DNA from: Verrucomicrobiota bacterium
Lineage (GTDB): Bacteria; Verrucomicrobiota; Verrucomicrobiia; Limisphaerales; JADJPG01
Length of the DNA stretch: 64,000 bases
Direction: 5' to 3'
Assembly (NCBI GenBank): GCA_016713365.1
Contig: JADJPG010000024.1
Span: forward strand, 33,688-97,687
The notes under the pieces are model-generated. The model was not told the origin of the DNA, searched no databases, and saw nothing but the letters and a program-made list of their open reading frames with translations. Both the position numbers and the translations under genes were made by a program. Every line of letters starts with the position of its first letter. Within the stretch, counting starts at the first letter, position 1. This document shows positions 26,335 to 34,500 of the stretch, piece by piece.

Positions 26335-27723
26335 ATGAATTCTGCAAACGATTCCTCCGGCCCGTGGTGGCGCGATCTGACTCCGTATCACTGGTTCGTC
26401 TTCATGATGGCCTCGCTGGCGTGGATGTTCGACTGCCTCGATCAGCAGCTCTTCATTCTCGCGCGCAGCGCAGCGATGAAGACGCTGCTGCCGCCGGGAT
26501 GGGATCCGAACGAGTACGGCGGTTACGCAACTGCGATCTTCGTGGCGGGCTGGGCGACAGGCGGGCTGATCTTCGGCTCGGTGGGAGACCGGATCGGCCG
26601 CGCCAAGACGCTGACGATGACGGTGCTGATGTACTCGGTGTTCACCGGGCTTTCTGCTCTCTCGACGGGCTGGATTGATTTCGCCGTCTACCGTTTCATC
26701 ACCGGCCTCGGAGTGGGCGGCGTGTTCGGCCTCGCCGTGGCGTTGATTGCGGATTCGCTTCCCGATCGTTCCCGCGCTGGCGCGTTGGGTTCGCTGCAAG
26801 CCTTGTCAGCGGTGGGGAACGTCACGGCTGGATTGATCAGCATGGGCGTCGGACATTTGGTTTCACAAAAGACGATTTCTCCTGACTGGTCATGGAAGTT
26901 GATGTTTCTGATCGGCTCGGTGCCAGCGTTTCTCTGCGTGTTCATCCAGCTAAAACTCAAGGAGCCGGAAAAGTGGGTGAAAGCCCGCGAAGAGGGCCGG
27001 CGTACCGGTGCCGCGTTTGGTTCCTACACGTCGCTGCTGGGCGAAGCCCGCTGGCGCAAGCCGGCGCTGGGAGGAATGCTCCTTTGCGTCGCGGCGGTCA
27101 TTGGACTGTGGGGCATTGGCTTCTTTGCGCCGGAACTGGTTGGCCCCGTCATCGAACGTTCCCTGCGCGAGCAGAATCTCCCACCCGAACAGATTGCTGG
27201 AGCACGCGGTTACTGGATTGGCATCAACTCCATTTGCCAGAACATCGGTGCGTTTTTCGGGATGCTGTTGATGACGAAGCTCGCGCAAGGGATCGGGCGG
27301 AAGCCTGCGTTCGCCATCGCCTTCGTCGCCGCGCTCATTGCCACCGTCAGCTTTTTCCAGTTCTTCAACGGCACCAGCGATGTCTTCTGGCTCAGCCCGT
27401 TGATGGGTGCCTGCCAGCTGGCGCTGTTTGCCGGATTCGCCATCTATCTCCCGGAGCTGTTCCCCACCCGCTTGCGAAGCACTGGAACGAGCTTCTGCTA
27501 TAACGTGGGACGTTTCCTTGCGGCGAGCGGGCCGTTTACCCTCGGCAAGTTGCAGGCGGCATTGAAGGCGGGCGCGACCACGCCGGAGGCGAAGATCGAG
27601 GCGTTTCGTAACGCGGCAACCTACATGAGCGCCATCTTCCTGGTCGGCCTCATCGCGCTGCTTTTCCTGCCGGAGACAAAGGGGCGGCCGCTTCCGGAAG
27701 ACGAACCCGCACCGAAGCCCTGA
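26335..27723 (+). CDS. MFS transporter, sugar/acid type
   Basis: 462-residue major-facilitator protein with 12 predicted helices. The loop 2-3 motif GDRIGRAKTLTMT and the YRFITGLGVGGVFGLAVALIADSLPDRSRAGALG segment place it among sugar or organic-acid symporters (SP/AAHS-like). The second-half signature and the late YLPELFPTRLRSTGTSFCYNVGRFLAASGPF segment (the PETKG variant LPETKGRPLPEDE at the end) support this. The substrate cannot be read from sequence. It stands alone, between terminators. Confidence 0.9.
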   Translation: MNSANDSSGPWWRDLTPYHWFVFMMASLAWMFDCLDQQLFILARSAAMKTLLPPGWDPNEYGGYATAIFVAGWATGGLIFGSVGDRIGRAKTLTMTVLMYSVFTGLSALSTGWIDFAVYRFITGLGVGGVFGLAVALIADSLPDRSRAGALGSLQALSAVGNVTAGLISMGVGHLVSQKTISPDWSWKLMFLIGSVPAFLCVFIQLKLKEPEKWVKAREEGRRTGAAFGSYTSLLGEARWRKPALGGMLLCVAAVIGLWGIGFFAPELVGPVIERSLREQNLPPEQIAGARGYWIGINSICQNIGAFFGMLLMTKLAQGIGRKPAFAIAFVAALIATVSFFQFFNGTSDVFWLSPLMGACQLALFAGFAIYLPELFPTRLRSTGTSFCYNVGRFLAASGPFTLGKLQAALKAGATTPEAKIEAFRNAATYMSAIFLVGLIALLFLPETKGRPLPEDEPAPKP

Positions 27724-27750
27724 TCGGGCTGAAGATTGATTTATGCAGGC

Positions 27751-27776
27751 GCGGTGCAGACACCGCGACTTTTTTG
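27751..27776 (+). terminator. Rho-independent terminator after the MFS gene
   Basis: Stem GCGGTG (27751-27756) with CACCGC (27761-27766), loop CAGA, then GACTTTTTTG. It follows the MFS stop by 27 bases. From here to 28001 no gene is visible. Confidence 0.82.
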
Positions 27777-27980
27777 TGGAGTCATGGCGTAGCTTGACTC
27801 AACGGTGAGCGCCCACTAGGTTGGCGGCCTGCTAGTGATAGATCAAAGCTCTTGGCTGACGCGCTTGCGGCCGATTGCTCTCATCCTTGACCGGGGCTCG
27901 CACCGCGTCTGCAGCTCCGGTTCCATTTTCTGAAAAGTGACCAATGTTCCGTGATTGAGCCCGGCACGTTCTTGCGGCAA

Positions 27981-28007
27981 TCACGCATCACAAATCACTC
28001 ATCACTT
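27981..28007. repeat. Degenerate ATCAC-type short repeats
   Basis: TCACGCATCAC followed by AAATCACTCATCAC. The same word family recurs at 53659-53683. The right end overlaps the 3' end of the minus-strand PQQ-like gene. Confidence 0.4.
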
Positions 28008-29444
28008 CCCAACGTCGTAGCACACCAGGCGGTTTTCGCTCCGCAGATAGAGTTTCTTGCGCGAAAGAATCGGCGCTGCCCAGCAGGGGTAGCCGAGTTG
28101 CGGGACCTGGAACGAGGAGATTTCCTCCGCCTGCTTCGGGTTCACTTTGAACAGGCCGAGCTTCCCTCCTTCGCCAAGGGCGAAGAGCTTGCCGTCAGCG
28201 AGGATCGCCGAGCCCCGTCCGTAGGTCGGGAACTGAGATCCGTGCGGCGGATGCTTTTGCCACTGTTCGTTGCGGCTCCACATCAGCTTGCCGGTCTTGA
28301 ACTCCACGCAGTTGAACTGGGCGTCCGGCTCGTCGCGTCCGCTGAAGGCATAGAGGTAGCCGTCGAAGAGCACTGGCGTGTTCCAGTGGATCTCCAGCGG
28401 CTGCGGCGGAGTGTTGCGAATAGCGGGCAGCGAGTTGGGAATCTGCGCGGGCTGACGCCAGACTTGCTCGACCGATTTTCCATCTGGCCGGACGCGTAAC
28501 AACTCCGCGCCGATGCGGTAGTAAGCGGCGGAGATGAGCACCAGGTCGCCGTTTGCGATCGGGCACATCGCGTTCACGGAATCGCTCGCCAGTGATTGGA
28601 ACCAATGACTGAAGTTCACCTGACCGTTCGTCGGGTTCACGGAGACGAGTCCTTGCCGCATGACGCAGAGGATGTGGCGCTGGCCGTGAATCGTCGCAGC
28701 GACGGGCGAGGCGTAGCTCGCAGATTTTTCGAGGCCGGTCCATTGGTATGGTTCCTCGCGGCGCCAACCGGCGGTGATAACACCCTGCCAGTTGGTCTTG
28801 CCGACGTTTTCCCAAAGAGTCTTGCCGGTGGCGGAGTCGAGCGCGACGACGCCGGAGTTCGGCTGGCCGCCAATCATCACGATCAATTTGTCGCCTTCGA
28901 GCAACGGCGTGCTGCCGACGCCGAAGAACGCTTCAGGTACGTTCCAATCTTTTGCCGTGTCGCGTTCCCAGATGAGTTTTCCGGTCTTGAGTTCTAGGCA
29001 CGCCAGTTTTCCCTCCGCGCCGAACACGTAGCAAAGCTTGTCCGTCAGGATCGGCGTGCAGCGGGGACCGTTGTTGTACCCGTACGGATCAACGAACCGA
29101 CTTGGGTAGGCGTGGCGCCAGACGGGTTTTCCGGTGGCCGCGATGAAGGCTTCGACAATCTCCTCGTTGGCCACGCGGTGATGCAGCACCAAGAGTTCGC
29201 CGCGTACGCTGGGCGCGCTATAGCCGGTGCCGACTGCTTTTTCCCACACTAGGGGCAATCCGTTGGTCGGCCATTTATCGAGCAGACCCGTCTCGAGCGA
29301 AATGTTGTCTGCGTTCAGGCCGAGGAAACGTGGCCAGTCAGCACCGTCCTTGTCCGCCGCGAACGTGGGCTGGCGCAGTGCGAGCGACATGAGAAGTGTC
29401 AGCAGGAACCCGGCGCGAACAGGGAAGCGAGGACGGAAAATCAT
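28002..29444 (-). CDS. Secreted PQQ-like beta-propeller protein
   Basis: 480 residues with a signal peptide (FLLTLLMSLALRQPTFA) and an outer-membrane/periplasmic beta-propeller. Typical blades carry the tryptophan-docking-like pattern xAxxxxTGKxxWxxxxG: AFIAATGKPVWRHAYP, CLELKTGKLIWERDT, VALDSATGKTLWENVG, VEFKTGKLMWSRNE. The conserved start DWPRFLGLNADNISLETGLLDKWPTNGLPLVWEKAVGTGYSAPSV marks the Planctomycete/Verrucomicrobial PQQ-like group, which lacks proven enzyme activity. A second member lies at 31084-32343. Likely an extracellular or periplasmic redox or scaffold protein (inference). Confidence 0.88.
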   Translation of the reverse strand: MIFRPRFPVRAGFLLTLLMSLALRQPTFAADKDGADWPRFLGLNADNISLETGLLDKWPTNGLPLVWEKAVGTGYSAPSVRGELLVLHHRVANEEIVEAFIAATGKPVWRHAYPSRFVDPYGYNNGPRCTPILTDKLCYVFGAEGKLACLELKTGKLIWERDTAKDWNVPEAFFGVGSTPLLEGDKLIVMIGGQPNSGVVALDSATGKTLWENVGKTNWQGVITAGWRREEPYQWTGLEKSASYASPVAATIHGQRHILCVMRQGLVSVNPTNGQVNFSHWFQSLASDSVNAMCPIANGDLVLISAAYYRIGAELLRVRPDGKSVEQVWRQPAQIPNSLPAIRNTPPQPLEIHWNTPVLFDGYLYAFSGRDEPDAQFNCVEFKTGKLMWSRNEQWQKHPPHGSQFPTYGRGSAILADGKLFALGEGGKLGLFKVNPKQAEEISSFQVPQLGYPCWAAPILSRKKLYLRSENRLVCYDVGK

Positions 29445-29527
29445 AGCGGCAGCATGGCGCAGCGTTGCGGGGACGGCAAGCGGCGCTTGAAATCCGCCAG
29501 CGGCCCGGGCCAGATTCGCGTCAGCCT

Positions 29528-30316
29528 ATGCGAACCAGCGTGAGAATCCTCAGCGTCCTGATCCTCTTTCTCTGGCCGGCTGCGGAACTGCGCGCGGCGG
29601 AGAGCAAGGCGATCCACCCGGCTCTGTTGCAGCGATTCGAAGCGCGCGTTTTCACCAATGCCGTCGGGGCGCGACTCAACTACCGGCTGTTCAAGCCCGC
29701 TGCGTTCGCGACGGAAACGAACCGGCCGTTGGTGCTTTTCCTGCACGGAGCGGCCGGGCTGGGCGATGACAACATGCGGCAGTTCAATGGCGGAAACGAA
29801 GTCCCGCCGCTGGCGCTCACCGAGCAGGACGTCCAGGCGAAGTTCCCCAGTTTTGTTTTTGCGCCGCAATGTCCGCGCGGTTCAGGCTGGAAGGCGATGG
29901 GGAAGGAACCGTCGGAGATGATTCGTCTCACGCTGGCGGCTCTCGACAATTTGCTTCGCGAGTTTCACATCGATCAACGGCGCGTCTACGTCATCGGTGT
30001 TTCGATGGGCGGACACGGCGCGTGGGATGTCGCCGCGCGATTTCCCCGGAAGTTTGCGGCGGCGGTTCCGATTTGCGGCGTGGGTGAGACGTCCCAGGTA
30101 GCGGCGCTGGTTCACCTGCCGATTTGGTGTTTCCACGGCGCTGACGATCGGACAGTCAGCGTCGAGCATGCGCGACGAATGATTGCAGCGCTGCGGGAGG
30201 CGGGAGGGGAACCGAAGTACACCGAGTATCCCGGCGTGGGTCACGATTCCTATCGGAACGCGTTTCGTGAACCGGAGCTTTTGCCGTGGTTGTTCGCGCG
30301 CCGGAGCGCGTGGTGA
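29528..30316 (+). CDS. Secreted alpha/beta-hydrolase (esterase/dienelactone hydrolase-like)
   Basis: 262 residues from ATG 29528 with a signal peptide (RILSVLILFLWPAAELRA). The alpha/beta-hydrolase core has the oxyanion motif LFLHGAAGLGDDN, the nucleophile elbow GVSMGGHG with Ser159, an acid in FHGADDRTV (Asp206 or 207) and the His in GVGHDSY (His239). It resembles the PHB-depolymerase/feruloyl-esterase-like 'predicted peptidase' proteins of this phylum. It is followed convergently by the DUF1080 gene with almost no gap. Confidence 0.9.
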   Translation: MRTSVRILSVLILFLWPAAELRAAESKAIHPALLQRFEARVFTNAVGARLNYRLFKPAAFATETNRPLVLFLHGAAGLGDDNMRQFNGGNEVPPLALTEQDVQAKFPSFVFAPQCPRGSGWKAMGKEPSEMIRLTLAALDNLLREFHIDQRRVYVIGVSMGGHGAWDVAARFPRKFAAAVPICGVGETSQVAALVHLPIWCFHGADDRTVSVEHARRMIAALREAGGEPKYTEYPGVGHDSYRNAFREPELLPWLFARRSAW

Positions 30317-30322
30317 AGCGCG

Positions 30323-31024
30323 TCAGTCGAGCACCTTGATGCGGGCGTTGCGAATCTGCGCGTGGCCTTCGCCGCGGCTGAGTTCCTGGAAACCGAGGTG
30401 GCCTTTGCGGGGACGGTCCTTGATTGGCGGCGCGAGCTTGCCGTCGTGGCGCTTCACCTCTTCGTTGTGTTCATCGAGATTCAAATCCTGAATCAATTCG
30501 CCGTTGAGAATCACCTTCATGTGCGCGCCTTTCAGGGTGATTTGGTATTTGTTCCACTCGGTCGGCTTGTAAACCTGCTTTTTGGGCGCGACGGCGCGGT
30601 AGAGCCCGCCGGTGAGTTCGGAATCTTTCGCCTGCGGGTTGTAGCGGAAGTCAGCCATCTGCAGCTCGATGCCGTCGAATGCCGGATCGCCGCGCATCGG
30701 GACGCGCAGGGCGCAGCCGCTGTTGCCCATTTCGCCGAGCTTGAACTCGAACTCGAGGATGAAGCTGCTGTATTCCTTCTCACTCATCAGCCAGCTTCCG
30801 CGTGGTTCGCCTCCTTGGAGAACGCCGTTTACGACCGTCCATTTGGTCGGTTGCTCCGGCGGATTCTTCACGTCGTTCCAGGCGCGAACGGTCCAGCCTT
30901 TGGGCGCGCCGTCTTCGGTGAAGAGCGGCGTAAAGCCATCGGCGTCCGCCCCGCGGACGGCAGCGGTGGTGAAGAGCGCGACGGCGAGCAGCGCGGGCCG
31001 GAAGATTTCGAAGTTCAGTTTCAT
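30323..31024 (-). CDS. DUF1080 (3-keto-disaccharide hydrolase) family protein
   Basis: 233 residues with a signal peptide (PALLAVALFTTAAVRGAD) and one DUF1080 jelly-roll domain: GFTPLFTEDGAPKGWTVRAW…WTVVNGVLQGGEPRGSWLMSEKEYSSFILEFEFKLGEMGNSGCALRVP… and at the end GHLGFQELSRGEGHAQIRNARIKVLD. Members split 3-keto-glycosides or related sugars in Bacteroidetes and are expanded in Planctomycetes and Verrucomicrobia. The neighbouring esterase and PQQ-like genes suggest a polysaccharide-processing context (inference). It is upstream of no other gene on its strand within 50 bases, except that the PQQ-like gene 31084-32343 precedes it. Confidence 0.92.
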   Translation of the reverse strand: MKLNFEIFRPALLAVALFTTAAVRGADADGFTPLFTEDGAPKGWTVRAWNDVKNPPEQPTKWTVVNGVLQGGEPRGSWLMSEKEYSSFILEFEFKLGEMGNSGCALRVPMRGDPAFDGIELQMADFRYNPQAKDSELTGGLYRAVAPKKQVYKPTEWNKYQITLKGAHMKVILNGELIQDLNLDEHNEEVKRHDGKLAPPIKDRPRKGHLGFQELSRGEGHAQIRNARIKVLD

Positions 31025-31083
31025 AGTGGGAGTGAACTGGTTTTAGCCGCTCCGACGCGCGGCGAGCAATCCCTCAATAGAGT

Positions 31084-32343
31084 TTAGTTCCGGCTGGCGG
31101 TGGATTTCCCGCTGACATCCACGCAGACGACATCGCCCTTGGAATTGCGCGCGTAGATGCGGCCCTGGCTCAGCGTGGGAACCGTCCAGCATTTACCGCC
31201 GAGGATTTGGGCGCGGGCGAGTGGCTTGAAGCTCTCTGGAGTGGCTTGCGCGACGACGAGTTCGCCGGTGTCGCTCATGATGATCAATTTTCCGTCGGCC
31301 GCGATGAGGCCGCCGGGGCGGATGGATTTCTCCTGCCACTTCACGGAGCCGGTCGCGAAATCAATGCACTTCAGCGTGGAATCCTTTCGGCCATGATCGC
31401 CGTCCATGCCGTAGAGATGCCCGTCAATGAGCACGCAGGAATTGAAATGGTTCCGCATGTTTTTGTTCTCCCAGATTTTCGTCGTCTGGTTGCCGGCGAA
31501 TTCGAAGAGCGCCGCGCCGCGATTGTAGCCGGAGGAGATGAAGACCTTGTTGCCGCTGATGATCGGATCGGCGGCGTTCACGTCGTAGCTGGTTTCGAAC
31601 GAGTAGCTCCACTGCAGATTGCCGTCATTGAGCCCGACCGCGTGCGCGCCTTTCGCGCCGAAGACGGCGAGGTATTGTTCGGAACCTACATTGAAAGGAA
31701 CATGCGTCGAGTAACCGGAAAGCAGCTTGCCAGTGGACCAGAGAAGTTTGCCGCTTGCCTTGTCGAACGCCGCGCCGGCGGTGCCGACGTTTACGATGAG
31801 TTTCTCGCCGATGATCAAGGGCGAACCGGAGTAGCCCCACTCCGGCGTGTTCTCCTTGAAGGTGGTCAACGCCAGTTCGTCGTTCACGTTCTTCTGCCAG
31901 TCAATCTTGCCGGTCGCGGCATCGAAGCAGAATAATTGTCCCTTGCGGCTGAGCGTGTAGACCTTGCTGCCGTCGACCGTGGGAGTGGTGCTCGGACCGC
32001 CGTCGTAGTAGCGCGGGTCGAGTTCGCAATCGTAGGTGTGCATCCAGATCGTCGCGCCGGTGGCGGCATCAAAGGCGAAGACGGTGTCCTTGTCTTCGGC
32101 GTTACCCATGGTGAAGGCGCGACCGCCGGCCACGGAGACGGACGAGAATCCAATTCCGACGGAAGCCTTCCACAAACGTGTCGGTCCATCCACTGGCCAG
32201 GCGACAGACCAGCCGGTTTCCTTCGAGATGCCGTTGAGGTCCGGTCCGCGCCAGCGATACCAGTCCACGCCGGCGGAGAGCGACGTGTGGACGAGCAGTG
32301 AGGCGAGGCAGCCGGAAAGCGCGAGAACTCGTGGTGTATTCAT
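31084..32343 (-). CDS. Secreted PQQ-like beta-propeller protein
   Basis: 419 residues starting at ATG 32343 (minus strand), with a signal peptide (LALSGCLASLLVHTSLSAG). Repeated blades: VFAFDAATGATIWMHTYD, LFCFDAATGKIDWQKNV, GAAFDKASGKLLWSTG, LKCIDFATGSVKWQEKS. It begins DWYRWRGPDLNGISKETGWSV, matching the group of the 28002-29444 protein. The reading frame could extend upstream to 32523, but that would overlap ribF and has no signal peptide. It is probably co-transcribed with the DUF1080 gene that follows 59 bases downstream. Confidence 0.88.
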   Translation of the reverse strand: MNTPRVLALSGCLASLLVHTSLSAGVDWYRWRGPDLNGISKETGWSVAWPVDGPTRLWKASVGIGFSSVSVAGGRAFTMGNAEDKDTVFAFDAATGATIWMHTYDCELDPRYYDGGPSTTPTVDGSKVYTLSRKGQLFCFDAATGKIDWQKNVNDELALTTFKENTPEWGYSGSPLIIGEKLIVNVGTAGAAFDKASGKLLWSTGKLLSGYSTHVPFNVGSEQYLAVFGAKGAHAVGLNDGNLQWSYSFETSYDVNAADPIISGNKVFISSGYNRGAALFEFAGNQTTKIWENKNMRNHFNSCVLIDGHLYGMDGDHGRKDSTLKCIDFATGSVKWQEKSIRPGGLIAADGKLIIMSDTGELVVAQATPESFKPLARAQILGGKCWTVPTLSQGRIYARNSKGDVVCVDVSGKSTASRN

Positions 32344-32461
32344 GCGCGAAACCGTAGTAGGCCGGATCGCCGTGTCAATGAGAAGAACCCCGCGGAATGA
32401 TCTCTTCTCCGAACGGACTTCTTTATCGCGCGCGCCGTGGTGGATTCGTAATGTCGCGCCC

Positions 32462-33391
32462 GTGAAAGTCATTCGAACGGCAGCGGAATTGAATGCAGGC
32501 GGACGACGGGTGTGCGTCGCCATTGGCGTCTTTGATGGAGTCCACTTGGGCCATCAACAGGTGATCCGTCGTGCGATGGCGGACGCGCAGCAGCAGGATG
32601 GATTCGCCGTCGTGGTGACATTTGATCGGCATCCCAATTCCGTCGTGGCGCCCGATCGGGTGCCGCCCTCGGTGCAATCCCTCCCGCAAAAACTGCGCAC
32701 GCTGCAATCGCTGGGTGCGGACGCGACGTGGCTGATTCATTTCGACGAAGCGTTCAGCCAGCAGACGGGTGAGATGTTTGTGCGCGGGCTGGCGCGGGAT
32801 TTCGGCCGGCTTTACAGCGTGTGCGTGGGCAGTGACTTCACGTTCGGTCGCAAGCGCAGCGGCAACGTGGCGCTCCTGAACGAGCTGGGCCGCGAGCTGG
32901 GCTTCGCGGTTCATGGGCTCTCCGCGGTCGCGCTGGATGGAGACGTGGTCAGCAGCACGCGCATTCGCGAGGCGATTCGCACTGGAAATCTTTACGGTGC
33001 GAGCCAGATGCTGGGGCGTTGCTACTCTCTCGCGGCGATGGTCGTGAAGGGCGATCAACTCGGGCGCAAGCTGGGGTTTCCCACGGCGAACCTCGATGTG
33101 CGCGGCATGGTGGTGCCGCCGAATGGCGTTTACGCGGCGCGGGCGCGCGTGGGTGAAAAGTGGTTCCGCGCGGTGTTGAACATCGGGTTGCGGCCGACCG
33201 TTTCATCCGCAACGCCGGAGCAGCGGGTGGAGGCCCATCTGCTCGGATTCAACGATGAGATTTACGGCAGCGAACTGGAGATGACGTTTGTTGAACGGTT
33301 GCGAGACGAACAGAAATTCCCGTCGCTCGATGCCTTGAAGGCGCAGATCGCGGCGGACATCCAGTCTGCGGAGCGGGTGTTCGCCCAGTGA
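32462..33391 (+). CDS. ribF: Bifunctional riboflavin kinase/FAD synthetase RibF
   Basis: 309 residues starting at GTG 32462 (…VIRTAAELNAGGRRVCVAIGVFDGVHLGHQQVI). The N-terminal FMN-adenylyltransferase domain has the FDGVHLGHQ motif (HxGH type), TFDRHPNSVV and SSTRIREAIRTGNL. The C-terminal riboflavin kinase domain has GDQLGRKLGFPTANLD and NGVYAARARV. Cytoplasmic enzyme making FMN and FAD. Longer in-frame starts upstream overlap the opposing PQQ-like gene and lack family sequence, so GTG 32462 is preferred. Confidence 0.94.
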   Translation: MKVIRTAAELNAGGRRVCVAIGVFDGVHLGHQQVIRRAMADAQQQDGFAVVVTFDRHPNSVVAPDRVPPSVQSLPQKLRTLQSLGADATWLIHFDEAFSQQTGEMFVRGLARDFGRLYSVCVGSDFTFGRKRSGNVALLNELGRELGFAVHGLSAVALDGDVVSSTRIREAIRTGNLYGASQMLGRCYSLAAMVVKGDQLGRKLGFPTANLDVRGMVVPPNGVYAARARVGEKWFRAVLNIGLRPTVSSATPEQRVEAHLLGFNDEIYGSELEMTFVERLRDEQKFPSLDALKAQIAADIQSAERVFAQ

Positions 33392-33403
33392 GGCCCAGCG
33401 GTT

Positions 33404-33814
33404 TCAAACGGCGTGGGCGGATTCGGAGCCGGCGACTTTGGCGGCGCGATTTTCGAGGAGCGCTTTGACCCGGTCGCGCAAATCCCGGGGACGAATGGGC
33501 TTCGTGCAGTAATCGGTGGCACCGACTTCGAAGCCATGCAGCCGGGGGAATTCGCCTGCCATTGCGGTGAGCACGATCACCGGGATGTCAGCTGTGGAGG
33601 GCTGGCAGCGGAGGATTTCGCACACGGAAAAGCCATCCATGTCCGGCAGCATCAGGTCGAGGATGATGATTTCGGGCAGGTGCGTCCGGGCCTGATTCAG
33701 CGCGTCGAGGCCGCTGGCGGCGCCTATGACTTCAAAGCCGTCGAGCTGCAGGTTGTAGCTCAGCAACTCGACGATGTCGGCTTCGTCATCGACCACCAAA
33801 ACTTTTTGCGCCAT
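33404..33814 (-). CDS. Single-domain response regulator
   Basis: 136 residues, a lone receiver domain (CheY-like). Acidic pocket VVDDEAD at 8-14, phospho-acceptor Asp53 in IILDLMLPDMDG, Thr83 and Lys105 (TKPIRPRD). No output domain follows. It lies 91 bases downstream of the SET-domain gene on the same strand and ends 12 bases from ribF, convergently. No cognate histidine kinase is adjacent; the nearest is the hybrid kinase at 42965. Confidence 0.92.
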   Translation of the reverse strand: MAQKVLVVDDEADIVELLSYNLQLDGFEVIGAASGLDALNQARTHLPEIIILDLMLPDMDGFSVCEILRCQPSTADIPVIVLTAMAGEFPRLHGFEVGATDYCTKPIRPRDLRDRVKALLENRAAKVAGSESAHAV

Positions 33815-33905
33815 GCCTCATGATCTAACCCGGGTCGCGTCATCGGACAACGACGGGAGCGTTACATGCAGGTGACTATTTGCCCGAATCGGTCGCTCGG
33901 GAGAT

Positions 33906-34349
33906 TTACCGTCCGCGGACGATATCAAAGAACTCCTCGGCGACCATGTAGCCAACGCACCCGGGCGCGCCGCAACGACAGGGATGTTCGCGGAACTCGG
34001 TGAGGTCGTAGCTGTAGTTGAAGGTGAGTTCCTCGCCGGCGCGAATGGCGTGGCGGGCGGTGATCCAGATCCGGCCTTCCACCAGTTCCGCGTTGCAGTT
34101 CGGAGCGCAGCTGTGATTGAGGAAGCGCGCGGGATTCCAGTCCACGCTGCCGTCGAGGTTCCATTGTTCGTCCAGAAAGAAGATGAACGGATTGCCTGCC
34201 TCGCAGCGAAGCAGGGATTCCTCCTTGGAAATGCGTTCGCCGATGTATTCGAGCACGCAGTCGCCCGGATTGAAGTCACGCGCGGCGAATCCTCCCGTTC
34301 CATGAATCAGGGATGTTCCGATCACTAGGTTTTGACCGTTCGATGACAT
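33906..34349 (-). CDS. SET-domain protein-lysine methyltransferase
   Basis: 147 residues, almost entirely a SET domain. Start GTSLIHGTGGFAARDFNPGDCVLEYIGERIS matches the I/SET beginning; the AdoMet motif NHSCAPNCNAEL is at 78-88, the catalytic Tyr motif ELTFNYSYDL at 107-116, and a post-SET CRCGAPGC at 124-131 with the exact CxCx4C zinc pattern. Small bacterial SET proteins methylate host chromatin proteins in pathogens and endogenous targets in a few free-living bacteria; the substrate here is unknown. It is upstream of the response-regulator gene on the same strand. Confidence 0.9.
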   Translation of the reverse strand: MSSNGQNLVIGTSLIHGTGGFAARDFNPGDCVLEYIGERISKEESLLRCEAGNPFIFFLDEQWNLDGSVDWNPARFLNHSCAPNCNAELVEGRIWITARHAIRAGEELTFNYSYDLTEFREHPCRCGAPGCVGYMVAEEFFDIVRGR

Positions 34350-34500
34350 GCGGAAGAAGGGTGCCGCGCGGACGGGTGGCTGGCCAAGGCGATTCGGACT
34401 GGCGGGGCCCGCTGCGCGGAACGGCGGTTCTTTGCGGAAATTAGGCGCTGTCCCGGCAGGCCGATGATGCTAGGGTGCCCGTAACCCAATTGTAACTGTC

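Noticed and set aside
32344..32523. N-terminal extension of the minus-strand PQQ-like protein
   Set aside because: It would overlap the ribF start and lacks a signal peptide, which begins at 32343.
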